Of a DNA stretch of 32,744 nucleotides, positions 1-7,491 are shown one piece after another (within the stretch, counting starts at the first letter, position 1; each line of letters begins with the position of its first letter). Below the pieces are notes generated by a model. That model had not been told where the DNA came from. It did not search any database and was given only the letters and a program-made list of their open reading frames with translations. This DNA is from Salinicola endophyticus (GTDB taxonomy: Bacteria; Pseudomonadota; Gammaproteobacteria; Pseudomonadales; Halomonadaceae). The position numbers and the translations under genes were made by a program. The DNA lies in contig NZ_PZJO01000006.1 of the NCBI RefSeq assembly GCF_003206575.1, forward strand, positions 99,768-132,511. The letters run 5' to 3'.

Positions 1-32
1 GAGCGGTGCTGGCGGCCAACCAGGAGAAGCCA

Positions 33-992
33 ATGAAGCCCGGGAAGAAGACCAGAACCCTTGCGATCGCTGCCCTCATGCTGACACCGCTGTCGGCCAT
101 GGCGGACTACCCCGAGCGTGCGGTTCAGATGATCGTGGCCTATTCCGCCGGGGGCGGTACCGATATCGCCGCCCGCACCCTGGTGCCCTACATCGAGAAA
201 GCCCTGGGCACCGACATCACCGTGATCAACCGACCGGGTGCCGGTGGTGAGGTCGGTTTCACGGCCCTGGCCCACGCCCAGCCCGACGGCTACACCATTG
301 GCTTCATCAATACGCCCAACGTCTTGACCATCCCGATCGAGCGCAAGACGCGCTATACGTTGTCCGACTTCCAGCCGGTGGCGAGCGTCGTCGACGATCC
401 CGACGGCTTCAACGTCGGGCCGGAGAGCCCGTTCGCATCGCTGGCGGATCTGGTCGACTACGCCAAGCAGCATCCCGGTGCGATCACCTATGGCACCACC
501 GGGGTCGGCTCGGACGATCACCTGGCGGCCCTGGCGCTGCAGCGTCTGGCAGGGATCGAGATGACCCACGTCCCTTTCCCCGGCGCGGCCGATGTACGCC
601 AGGCACTGATGGGCGGACATATCGACCTGGGCATCTTCAACATCGGGGAGGCGGCGTCCGACGTGAAGGCCGGACGGGTCAGAATGCTCGCGCAGGCCGC
701 GGCGCAACGCTCGAAGGAGCTGCCCGAGGTGCCGACGACCGCCGAGGCGGGCTATCCGCTGACCATCGGTTCCAACCGCGGGATCGCCGTCCCCGCCGGG
801 GTGCCGGCGCCGATCGTCGAGAAGCTCTCCAGCGCCATCGAGACGGCCATGCAGGACGAGTCCTTCCGCCAGGCGGCTGCGCAGCAGTCGCTGCCGCTCG
901 ATTATCAGGATCCGGCCACCTATCAGAAGACCCTCGAGGAACTGCAGGTGCGCTTCCAGGCGCTATGGAAAGAGTCACCCTGGAGTGATTGA
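33..992 (+). CDS. tctC: Tripartite tricarboxylate transporter substrate-binding protein (TctC/Bug family)
   Basis: Periplasmic solute-binding protein of a TTT-type secondary carrier. It captures a carboxylate and hands it to the TctA/TctB membrane pair encoded just downstream. The 319-residue product opens with a signal peptide (basic KPGKKTR stretch, hydrophobic AIAALMLTPLSAMA, likely cut before DYPER). The mature start DYPERAVQMIVAYSAGGGTD is the classic Bug-family opening, with the P-x-R-P-G-A-GG motif near residue 70 and a family-typical C-terminus. The ATG at 33 is preferred over a GTG at position 6 because AGGAG lies six bases upstream of it and the signal peptide begins there. The substrate cannot be read from sequence; family members take citrate, tricarballylate, terephthalate and other carboxylates. 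Confidence 0.93.
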   Translation: MKPGKKTRTLAIAALMLTPLSAMADYPERAVQMIVAYSAGGGTDIAARTLVPYIEKALGTDITVINRPGAGGEVGFTALAHAQPDGYTIGFINTPNVLTIPIERKTRYTLSDFQPVASVVDDPDGFNVGPESPFASLADLVDYAKQHPGAITYGTTGVGSDDHLAALALQRLAGIEMTHVPFPGAADVRQALMGGHIDLGIFNIGEAASDVKAGRVRMLAQAAAQRSKELPEVPTTAEAGYPLTIGSNRGIAVPAGVPAPIVEKLSSAIETAMQDESFRQAAAQQSLPLDYQDPATYQKTLEELQVRFQALWKESPWSD

Positions 993-1000
993 CGCCACCG

Positions 1001-1018
1001 GCGGAGCAGTCGCTCCGC
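1001..1018 (+). other. Hairpin between tctC and tctB
   Basis: A 7-bp perfect stem (GCGGAGC / GCTCCGC) with a 4-base loop lies 9 bp after the tctC stop. There is no T-run, so it is not a classical terminator. Such hairpins often protect the 3' end of a binding-protein mRNA and allow more of it than of the membrane subunits; that role is inferred here. Confidence 0.4.
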
Positions 1019-1084
1019 TGCCTGCCTCCCGGTCTGGGCTCGACCCTGGGTCGGGAGTCTTCACGTTAGAGAGGAGAGCACACC

Positions 1085-1546
1085 ATGCGTCAAGCCACGC
1101 TGGAGACGGGTGTCGCCCTGGCCGGGGCGGTGCTCAGCGGCTGGGGGCTGTGGCACGCGCTGAGCTTCACCCGGGACTCGGCCTATCTGCCCACGGCGGT
1201 CATGGGCCTGCTGACGTTGCTGCTGCTGGTGTGGGGGATTCGCTCGGCCTGGGCGCTGCGCCAGGCCGGTAGCGACACGCTGCGCTTTGCACCGGGCCAT
1301 GCCCGGCGCTTTCTCACCCTGCTGGCGACCTCCATCGCCATGATTGCCATCGCCCCCAGCCTGGGTTTCGCCACCACCTTCCTATTGTTCGTGCCGTTGA
1401 GCGGGTGGCTGCTCGGCTATCGCCAGGGCAAATGGCTGGTGGTGACCGCGATCCTCTTTTCACTGCTGATCTATCTGATCTTTCAGATCGTGCTCGACAG
1501 ACCGCTGCCGCCGGAGATGGCGCTACGTCTGGTGACCGGGAGCTAA
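1085..1546 (+). CDS. tctB: Tripartite tricarboxylate transporter small membrane subunit TctB
   Basis: Small integral-membrane subunit of the TTT carrier, 153 residues. Four hydrophobic segments are visible: about residues 5-25, 37-55, 77-105 and 118-138. This matches the usual four-helix TctB layout and length. The ATG follows an AGAGAGGAGAG ribosome-binding site. It sits 92 bp after tctC and 3 bp before tctA, so the three genes form one transcription unit. TctB sequences are poorly conserved and the call rests largely on topology plus its place between tctC and tctA. Confidence 0.88.
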   Translation: MRQATLETGVALAGAVLSGWGLWHALSFTRDSAYLPTAVMGLLTLLLLVWGIRSAWALRQAGSDTLRFAPGHARRFLTLLATSIAMIAIAPSLGFATTFLLFVPLSGWLLGYRQGKWLVVTAILFSLLIYLIFQIVLDRPLPPEMALRLVTGS

Positions 1547-1549
1547 GCC

Positions 1550-3091
1550 ATGTGGGATTCGATTCTTGCCGCCTTGCCGCTGCTGTTCTCGCCAGCGGTG
1601 CTGCTGGCGATGGCCGGCGGCACCACCATTGGCGTGCTGATCGGTGCGCTGCCCGGGCTTTCCGCCACCATGGGGATTGCCGTGCTGATTCCGCTGACCT
1701 TCACCATGCAACCGCTGGTGGCGCTGGGGATGATGGCCGGGATCTACAACGGTGCCATGTACGGTGGGGCGATCCCCGCCATTCTGCTGCGCATTCCCGG
1801 TACGCCCGCGGGTATCGCCACGGTTTTCGATGGTCACCCCATGGCGCAGAAGGGGCAGGGGCTCGAGGCGATGAAGATCGCCCTGACGTCGTCGGCGATC
1901 GGCGGTTCGGTCAGCGCGCTGGCGCTGCTCTTTCTCAGCCCGCCGCTGGCCGCCATGGCGCTCAAGTTCGGGCCGGTGGAGATCTTCTGGCTGGCGATCT
2001 TCGGGCTGGCGGCGATCGCCGTACTGCTGAGCGATGCCCCTATCAAGGGGCTGATCAGTGCCTGCATCGGCCTGGTGATCGGCATGGTGGGCATCGACTC
2101 GATGACCGGCAACGAGCGCTTCACCTTCGATGTCATGGAGCTGATGGGTGGTATCGACATCCTGGTGCTGCTGACCGGTCTTTATGCCATCCCTCCGGCG
2201 TTGACCCTGGCGCAGGAGGCGCTGCTGCTGGGTCGCGGCGGCCTCGGCAGCAGTGGACGAACACGCAGCGGTATCGGCTGGCGCCGCCTGCTGCCGACCT
2301 GGGGCCGGGCCTCGATCATCGGTGTCGTCGTCGGCATCATTCCCGGCACCGGTGGCAACATCGCCGCCATGCTGTCGTGGAACGAGACCCGGCGCGTGGC
2401 CAAGGACAAGTCACGCTTCGGCAAGGGGGCGCCGGAAGGCGTAGCGGCGGCGGAGTGCGCCAACAACGCCGACAACGCCGCTTCGCTGATTCCCGCCCTG
2501 ACCCTGGGCATTCCTGGCAGCAGTGTGTCGGCGGTGATCCTGGGCGGGCTACTGGTGCACGGCATGCTGCCGGGGCCGGAACTCTTCACCCGCTCCGCGC
2601 CAGTGACCTACGGCTTCATCCTGGCCATGCTGGTGACGTCGGTCATGCTGTTCGTGATCGGTCGACTCGGGGCGCGGCTGTTCATCAACGTGATGTACAT
2701 GCCGCCGCTGCTGTTGGCACCGATCATCATTGCCCTGACCACCATCGGCGTCTATGCCATCAACAACAGCCTGTTCGATGTCTGGCTCATGCTGGCGTTC
2801 GGGGTCATGGGGTGGGGCATGGAGCGGCTAGGCATCCCGCTGGCGCCGGCGGTCCTGGCGGTCATTCTGGGGCCGGTGGCGGAGTCCAGCCTGCGCCGGG
2901 CGATGCTGATCGGACATCATCAGATGGGATATCTGTTCTCCAGCACCATTGCCATCGTCATGGTCACGCTCATCGTGCTGACGATACTCGTGCCGCTGGT
3001 CAGGCGCCTGCTGGCGCACTACCGCGGACGGCCGTCGAAGCTGGCCCTGGCGGCCGACCCGGAGCGGGCGCGTCGCCACATGGAGTCCTGA
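1550..3091 (+). CDS. tctA: Tripartite tricarboxylate transporter large membrane subunit TctA
   Basis: Main translocating subunit of the TTT carrier, 513 residues, about the normal length and with roughly a dozen hydrophobic helices. The N-terminal signature is clear: GGTTIGVLIGALPGLSATMG, then the YNGAMYGGAIPAILLRIPGTP loop and DGHPMAQKGQ. A second, internally related half carries IPGTGGNIAAMLSW and LTLGIPGSSVSAVILGGLLVHG. It starts 3 bp after tctB, which suggests translational coupling, and its 3' end converges on the GntR gene. With TctC it would drive cation-coupled uptake of an unidentified carboxylate. Confidence 0.95.
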   Translation: MWDSILAALPLLFSPAVLLAMAGGTTIGVLIGALPGLSATMGIAVLIPLTFTMQPLVALGMMAGIYNGAMYGGAIPAILLRIPGTPAGIATVFDGHPMAQKGQGLEAMKIALTSSAIGGSVSALALLFLSPPLAAMALKFGPVEIFWLAIFGLAAIAVLLSDAPIKGLISACIGLVIGMVGIDSMTGNERFTFDVMELMGGIDILVLLTGLYAIPPALTLAQEALLLGRGGLGSSGRTRSGIGWRRLLPTWGRASIIGVVVGIIPGTGGNIAAMLSWNETRRVAKDKSRFGKGAPEGVAAAECANNADNAASLIPALTLGIPGSSVSAVILGGLLVHGMLPGPELFTRSAPVTYGFILAMLVTSVMLFVIGRLGARLFINVMYMPPLLLAPIIIALTTIGVYAINNSLFDVWLMLAFGVMGWGMERLGIPLAPAVLAVILGPVAESSLRRAMLIGHHQMGYLFSSTIAIVMVTLIVLTILVPLVRRLLAHYRGRPSKLALAADPERARRHMES

Positions 3092-3147
3092 GCGCTTCCG
3101 GTTCGGGATACGGCCGCATAGCGCGGCGTCGGGGAACCGGCGGCGCG

Positions 3148-3852
3148 CTACGCCTCGTCCGCCATATTCCAGGGCTCTCCCTTCTCCCGGGCCGACTGTC
3201 GGGCCATGAAGGCGCAGTAGGCCATGCGCAGGTGCACGCGCATCAGATCCTCGGCGTAGCTCTCCTCCCGGCGCTCGATCGCATCGACGAGATCGCGGTG
3301 CTGCTGCATCGAACGCTGCATCTGTGTCTCGGAATAGAGATAGTAAGAGCCCACCGTGATCGGCGAGTCCACCAGCATCCTCACCATCTGCTTGAGCTGA
3401 ACCGAGCCCGCGGCGGTCAGGATGACCTGATGGAACAGCTGGTTCTCCGTCTGGATGCTGAACAGGTACTTGTCCGGCTGTTCCCGGTAGAGCTCTTCGA
3501 TGACGCTGGCGTGATGGCGCAACCGCGTGATCTGCTCAGGCGTCGCGCGCGCCGCCGCCAGCCTGGCGGCACGCGATTCCAGCAGGATGCGCAGCTCGTA
3601 GATATCGACGATATCGTCCTGCTGCCAGGGCGAGACGAACGAGCCGCGACCCTTCTCGTGGTAGATCAGGCCATCGTCCGCGAGCCGCTGGATCGCCGCC
3701 CGCACCGGCGTGCGGCTGACCGCGAGCATGTCGGCAAGGTGAGCCTCCTTGATCTGCATATCCGAGGAGAGTTCGCCCGACATGATTTGTCTTCTGAGGG
3801 TCGTGTAGACCCTATCTGTGAGCTTGGTCATGACGCCCGGCCATCGTTGCAT
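3148..3852 (-). CDS. GntR-family transcriptional regulator, FadR/FCD subfamily
   Basis: DNA-binding regulator of about 234 residues. An N-terminal winged helix-turn-helix (DRVYTTLRRQIMSGEL, then LADMLAVSRTPVRAAIQRLADDGLI and the wing GRGSFVSPW) is followed by an all-helical FCD ligand-binding domain (YELRILLESRAARLAA ... NQLFHQVILTAAGS ... HRDLVDAIERRE), which usually senses carboxylates. Starts at 3852 (MQRWPGV) or 3831 (MTKLTDRV) both fit, and neither has a strong ribosome-binding site. It converges on tctCBA and is a natural candidate to control that carboxylate carrier, although it could instead be read through from the flavin monooxygenase gene on the same strand 102 bp upstream. Confidence 0.85.
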   Translation of the reverse strand: MQRWPGVMTKLTDRVYTTLRRQIMSGELSSDMQIKEAHLADMLAVSRTPVRAAIQRLADDGLIYHEKGRGSFVSPWQQDDIVDIYELRILLESRAARLAAARATPEQITRLRHHASVIEELYREQPDKYLFSIQTENQLFHQVILTAAGSVQLKQMVRMLVDSPITVGSYYLYSETQMQRSMQQHRDLVDAIERREESYAEDLMRVHLRMAYCAFMARQSAREKGEPWNMADEA

Positions 3853-3954
3853 GGATATCGTATCGCCCTGTCTCCCGGATGCAGGACGTGGAGACGGCCA
3901 GAAGATACTACCCAACAGACGCCATGGGCGCGAGACGGGCCCCGGGTCGAGGCT

Positions 3955-4950
3955 TCAGGCGCCTTTCCACACCTCGGCCAGAATCTCGTAGGAGCGCACC
4001 CGGTCGGCGTGGTCGTAGCAGTCGGTGTTGACCATGATCTCGTCGGCGCCGGTGGCGTCGAGCAGCTCGTCGAGCTGACGGCGTACGCTCTCCGGGCCAC
4101 CGACCACCGCGGCGCCGAGGTTCTGCGAGACTGCGGCCTCTTCCTGGGGTAGCCAGTCGAGACGCTCGACCGGCGGCCGCGTGCGGGTGCTCTTGCCGCG
4201 GATCAGGTTGAGGAACTTCTGCTGCTGGGTGGTGGCGAGGAAGCGCGCACGCTCGTCGCTCTCCGCGGCGATCAGCGGAATGCCGATCATGGCATGGGGC
4301 GCGTCGAGCACGCCTGGCTGAAACCCTTCGCGGTAGAGGTGCAGGGCTTCGAGCATGTAGCCGGGGGCGAACTGGCCGGCAAAAGCGAACGGCAGTCCCA
4401 GCCGTGCGGCGAGCTGGGCGCTGTAGCCGCTGGAGCCGAGCAGCCAGATGGGTACGTGGGTGCCTTCGCCGGGGATCGCGCGCACGCGCTGGCCCGGGGT
4501 GGCGTCGCCGAGATAGCGGCGCAGCTCGTCGAGGCGGTCGGGGAAGTCGTTGACCCCGGCGTAGGGATCGCGGCGCATCGCCTGCATGGTGACGCCATCC
4601 GAGCCCGGCGCACGGCCCAGGCCCAGGTCGATACGGCCGGGGTAGAGCGTCTCCAGGGTGCCGAACTGCTCCGCCACCACCAGCGGCGGATGGTTGGGCA
4701 GCATGATGCCGCCGCTACCTACGCGGATCGTCGAGGTGGCGCCGGCGACATGGCCGATCAGCAGGCTGGTCGCGGCGCTGGCGATACCGTCGATATTGTG
4801 GTGCTCGGCGAGCCAGTAGCGGTTGTAGCCCAGGCGCTCGGTCTGCTTGGCGAGATCGACGGTATGGCGGAAGGTCTCCGCCGGGGTGCCGTCGAGGGTG
4901 ATCGGTGCCAGGTCCAGCACCGAAAGGGGAATGTCGGCCAATCGTGACAT
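3955..4950 (-). CDS. LLM-class flavin-dependent oxidoreductase (luciferase-like monooxygenase, MsnO8/YhbW type)
   Basis: Bacterial-luciferase-like TIM-barrel enzyme, 331 residues, expected to use reduced flavin and O2 to oxidise an unknown substrate. Recognisable blocks are [10 protein letters not shown] at the N-terminus, [13 protein letters not shown], the [20 protein letters not shown] strand, [14 protein letters not shown], and [20 protein letters not shown]. This combination is typical of the MsnO8/YhbW subgroup. The ATG at 4950 is chosen over one at 4998 because GAGGAG lies six bases upstream and the barrel begins right after it. A 30-bp palindrome 38 bp upstream of the start suggests control by a dimeric regulator. 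A separate flavin reductase would be needed; none is next to it. Confidence 0.88.
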   Translation of the reverse strand: MSRLADIPLSVLDLAPITLDGTPAETFRHTVDLAKQTERLGYNRYWLAEHHNIDGIASAATSLLIGHVAGATSTIRVGSGGIMLPNHPPLVVAEQFGTLETLYPGRIDLGLGRAPGSDGVTMQAMRRDPYAGVNDFPDRLDELRRYLGDATPGQRVRAIPGEGTHVPIWLLGSSGYSAQLAARLGLPFAFAGQFAPGYMLEALHLYREGFQPGVLDAPHAMIGIPLIAAESDERARFLATTQQQKFLNLIRGKSTRTRPPVERLDWLPQEEAAVSQNLGAAVVGGPESVRRQLDELLDATGADEIMVNTDCYDHADRVRSYEILAEVWKGA

Positions 4951-4988
4951 GAGGCTCCTCGATCGTAAACGGCGGGCGAGTTTCCTTA

Positions 4989-5018
4989 GCGCCCTCATGA
5001 TTCATATCATGAGGGCGC
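4989..5018. promoter_or_regulatory. Long perfect palindrome upstream of the flavin monooxygenase gene (probable operator)
   Basis: Two 13-bp arms (4989-5001 and 5006-5018, GCGCCCTCATGAT and its complement) flank a 4-base centre. It lies in the 127-bp gap between the TPR gene and the monooxygenase start. No T-run follows on either strand, so an operator for a TetR/MarR-like dimer is more likely than a terminator. No such regulator gene is adjacent. Confidence 0.5.
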
Positions 5019-5038
5019 CCATCACGATTGCAAGCGCG

Positions 5039-5072
5039 GCCTGAGCGATCCGTGCGGGCGGCTCGCTCAGGC
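5039..5072 (-). terminator. Hairpin just downstream of the five-gene operon
   Basis: Two 10-bp arms (GCCTGAGCGA / TCGCTCAGGC) enclose a 14-base loop and begin 6 bp after the stop of the TPR gene, the last gene of the operon. No clear T-run follows on the minus strand, so it may be a weak terminator or an mRNA 3'-end stabiliser. Confidence 0.4.
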
Positions 5073-5077
5073 AGGGC

Positions 5078-5815
5078 TCAGCTCTTCAACTGACTCATCA
5101 GCTTCTGAATATCTTGACGCCGGCCGGCATCGGCGCTTTCGCGGCCGGGTCGGGGGGCGGCGGCCAGGGCTTTCTGCAGCGCCTGGCGGGCCTGGGCGTC
5201 ATCGCCCTGATCGTGCAGGAAGTCGGCCCAGAAGTAGTTGCTGTCGATGCCGTTGGGGTTGATCGCCAGCCCTTTCTGCAGCAGCTCGCGCGCCTTGTCG
5301 TCGTCTCCGAAGGCGATCGGCCAGCCGGGTACCTTGTGATAGAGCGTGCCCAGACTGGTATAGGCGGAGCCATCCAGCACCTTGGGATCGATGGCCAGTG
5401 CCTTCTCTAGCTGCTGGCGTGCCTCCTTGACCTGGGAGAGCGCACTGAGCCCGCCGCCGGCGCCGGCTTCGGAGGCGCGGATGATCCCGGCCCAGGTATG
5501 CAGCTCTGCGCTCTGCGGATGTGCGGCGACCAGGGCGGTGGCACGTTGATAGAGCTGGTCGAAGGCATCCTCGCGGCGGGATTCCGGCAGCTGATAGTTG
5601 ATGTTGGCCCAGCGGTTCTGCAGCTCGTGCAGGCCGGCGGCCACCGAGGTGGCACTGGCGGCGGGGGCCGCCTGGGCCTGGGCCATGGGCGTGGCCAGCA
5701 GGGTGCCGCTGGTGCTCAGGCCGAGGGCCAGCGCCAGGACCAGCGGGCGCCAGCCCGGGGTGCGAGAACGGACGCTGGCGTGATCGACGACAGGGGTGCG
5801 CGAAGAGAATGTCAT
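5078..5815 (-). CDS. Exported tetratricopeptide-repeat protein
   Basis: A 245-residue protein, last in the five-gene operon, starting 14 bp after the SDR stop. The N-terminus is a long signal peptide (charged first 20 residues, hydrophobic LVLALALGLSTSGTLLA, likely cut after PMAQAQA), so it should be periplasmic. The remainder is helical with TPR-like pairs: LYQRATALVAAHPQSAELHTW, ARQQLEKALAIDPKVLDG, a central PGWPIAFGDDDKARELLQKG and ALQKALAAAPRP at the end. The PGWPIAFGDD segment followed by INPNGIDSNYF resembles TPR proteins related to the TatT component of TRAP systems. It has no catalytic motif. In the operon it may act as a periplasmic scaffold or carrier for a hydrophobic product (inference). 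Confidence 0.82.
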   Translation of the reverse strand: MTFSSRTPVVDHASVRSRTPGWRPLVLALALGLSTSGTLLATPMAQAQAAPAASATSVAAGLHELQNRWANINYQLPESRREDAFDQLYQRATALVAAHPQSAELHTWAGIIRASEAGAGGGLSALSQVKEARQQLEKALAIDPKVLDGSAYTSLGTLYHKVPGWPIAFGDDDKARELLQKGLAINPNGIDSNYFWADFLHDQGDDAQARQALQKALAAAPRPGRESADAGRRQDIQKLMSQLKS

Positions 5816-5829
5816 GGGGATCTCTCGAA

Positions 5830-6630
5830 TCAGGGGGTGTGCGTCGAGACGTGACGCGCATGGCGCTGGATGATCGGCAGACGCTTCTTGAGCGCGCGGT
5901 CGACCACCCCGGGCAGCAGGCCGTTGAGACGGACCAGCAGGCATTCGGGCCAGCCCAGCTGGCGCTCGCGGGTGCGCTTCTCGATGCTCGAGACGATCGC
6001 CGCGGCCACCGCCTCCGGAGCGTCGACGGCGTTGCCGAGCGCAGCGTTGAGCGAGTCCGCGGCGGCGCTGTTCATGCCGGTGCGAGTCGCCCGCGGGGCG
6101 ATGTGCAGCACCGCCACCGGGGTGTCGGCGAGCTCGCGGCGCAGCGCCTGGCTGAAGCCGCGCAGGGCGAACTTGGTGGCGCAGTAGGTGGCATAACCCG
6201 GGTGCCCGATGGCGCCGAAGGCCGAACCGACGTTGACGATCCAGGCACGGTCGTGGTGCAGCAGGCGCGGCAGCAGCGCCTGGGTCAGCAGCAGGGTGGC
6301 GGTGACGTTGAGCTCGACCATGGCGCTGATGGCCGTCGCGGCCTGCTCCTCGAACAGGCCGAACTGGTTGCTGCCGGCGGCGTTGATCAGCATGTCGATG
6401 CGCGCCTCGTTGGCGGCGTCGACGACCCGGCGGCGATCCTCGGCCTGGGCGAGATCCGCTTTCAGCACGTAGATGCGCTCCGGCGCCAGTGCTGCCAGGC
6501 GATCCAGACTCGGCTGGTTACGGCCGACGATCAGCAGCGTGGCGCCGGCCTCGGCGAGTTCGGCCACCAGCGCGCCGCCGATGCCGCCGCTGGCACCGGT
6601 GACCAGGATACGGCGATCAGACCAGCGCAT
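5830..6630 (-). CDS. Short-chain dehydrogenase/reductase (SDR)
   Basis: Classical SDR, 266 residues, NAD(P)(H)-dependent oxidoreductase. Seen directly: the Rossmann nucleotide-binding motif TGASGGIG at residues 11-18, the NAAG motif (LINAAGSNQFG), the catalytic serine in VNVGSAFG and the Y-x3-K pair in YCATKFALRGF. An arginine in IVGRN after the second strand suggests NADP(H) preference. The start codon lies inside the previous gene (14-bp overlap with the heme-oxygenase-fold gene), indicating translational coupling. The C-terminal 50 residues (ECLLVRLNGLLPGVVDRALKKRL) resemble membrane-associated SDRs acting on lipid substrates. The substrate is unknown; it most likely reduces or oxidises an intermediate made by its operon partners. 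Confidence 0.9.
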   Translation of the reverse strand: MRWSDRRILVTGASGGIGGALVAELAEAGATLLIVGRNQPSLDRLAALAPERIYVLKADLAQAEDRRRVVDAANEARIDMLINAAGSNQFGLFEEQAATAISAMVELNVTATLLLTQALLPRLLHHDRAWIVNVGSAFGAIGHPGYATYCATKFALRGFSQALRRELADTPVAVLHIAPRATRTGMNSAAADSLNAALGNAVDAPEAVAAAIVSSIEKRTRERQLGWPECLLVRLNGLLPGVVDRALKKRLPIIQRHARHVSTHTP

Positions 6631-7459
6631 CGGCGAGTACCTCGCTGGTGTGGGCGTCGTCCGCGGCCTGGCCGAGGGTGCGGAACATGGCGCCATAGAG
6701 GCGATAGACCATGTTGGCGGTATCGATCACCGCCTGCAGGTCCTGGGCCGATTCGATGCGGTTGATCTGCTCTTCGAAGAACGCCAGGTGGCCGATATCG
6801 AGGGCGCCGTGGGACTCCAGGTAGCGGAAGGCATCGGCGGGCAGGCCAGCACCGTCGCGCATCTTCTCCGCCGCCTGGGTGGCGATGGCGGTGCTGGTGC
6901 CTTCGAGCACCTGGACCATGCCGAAGAAGCCGATCGGGTTGCCGTGTTCGATCACGTCGCGCACGTAGCTCACCATCAGCTCGGTGGCCGGCGCCGGGCG
7001 ACCCGCGGCAACCGCCTCGGCGTCGCCGCCGAGGGCGCGAATGTCATCGAGAATCCACGCCTGATGGCCGTACTCCTCCTCGATGTACTCGACCAGCGCG
7101 CCGCGCAGCCACTCCAGGCGCTCGGGCAGGTGCGCGCCGCAGGCCATCATCAGCGGCACCGTGTACTTGACGTGGTGGTAGGCCTGGGTGAGGAAGGCCT
7201 GGTAGGTGGCGCGGTCGATGTCACCGGCCAGGGCGCGGCGGATCACCGGGGTGTCCAGCAGCCACTGGCGCTGTTCTGCGGTTTGCTGCTGCAGGGTCTG
7301 ATACGGGGTCATGGCGTTCTCCAGGGCGGCCTTGTCGGCCGCACGATGTGCAGGGGGTGTCCGAGTCGAGGCGTCGTGCGTCGATCGAACGGGTGTCGAG
7401 TCTTGATGCGTCGGGTCTGTGTACGTCGACTTCGTGTGCGTCGAATCTTGATGGGGCAT
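6617..7459 (-). CDS. Heme-oxygenase-fold protein with diiron-oxidase ligand pattern (often annotated TenA-like / iron-containing redox enzyme)
   Basis: All-helical protein of the TenA/PqqC/heme-oxygenase fold. Numbered from the family-like start MTPYQTL (7312), candidate metal ligands are E80-x2-H83 (EEEYGH), E137 (VLEGTS) and H168-x3-D172-x2-H175 (SHGALDIGH). This set and spacing match heme-oxygenase-like diiron oxidases such as CADD and UndA as I recall them. Two starts are possible. ATG 7312 has GGAG six bases upstream. ATG 7459 also has GGAGAG and adds 49 residues containing six 5-residue repeats of the H-x-x-S-T type. I give the longer form because it leaves only 32 bp after the ligase gene. 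The likely role is O2-dependent oxidation of an acyl-derived substrate (inference). Confidence 0.8.
   Translation of the reverse strand: MPHQDSTHTKSTYTDPTHQDSTPVRSTHDASTRTPPAHRAADKAALENAMTPYQTLQQQTAEQRQWLLDTPVIRRALAGDIDRATYQAFLTQAYHHVKYTVPLMMACGAHLPERLEWLRGALVEYIEEEYGHQAWILDDIRALGGDAEAVAAGRPAPATELMVSYVRDVIEHGNPIGFFGMVQVLEGTSTAIATQAAEKMRDGAGLPADAFRYLESHGALDIGHLAFFEEQINRIESAQDLQAVIDTANMVYRLYGAMFRTLGQAADDAHTSEVLADALV
7365..7454 (-). repeat. Six tandem 15-bp repeats, in frame with the diiron-oxidase-like gene
   Basis: Six consecutive 15-bp units begin at 7365, 7380, 7395, 7410, 7425 and 7440. Each starts GTCG on the plus strand and the rest varies. Read on the minus strand they give pentapeptides HQDST, HTKST, YTDPT, HQDST, PVRST and HDAST, in frame with the downstream enzyme. 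Either this is a translated low-complexity N-terminal extension or a repetitive leader between two cistrons. Confidence 0.85.
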
Positions 7460-7491
7460 GCGGTGCTCTCCTGGTGCTGTCCGCGGGCGTG

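Noticed and set aside
6-32. GTG start at position 6 for the substrate-binding protein
   Set aside because: The ATG at 33 has AGGAG at the right distance and begins directly before the signal peptide.
1405-4152. A 915-residue plus-strand open frame across tctA, the GntR gene and part of the monooxygenase gene
   Set aside because: It runs in an alternate frame of tctA and antisense to two clearly recognisable genes. Its composition (Arg/Gly/His/Ala-rich) is typical of GC-rich shadow frames and no domain is visible.
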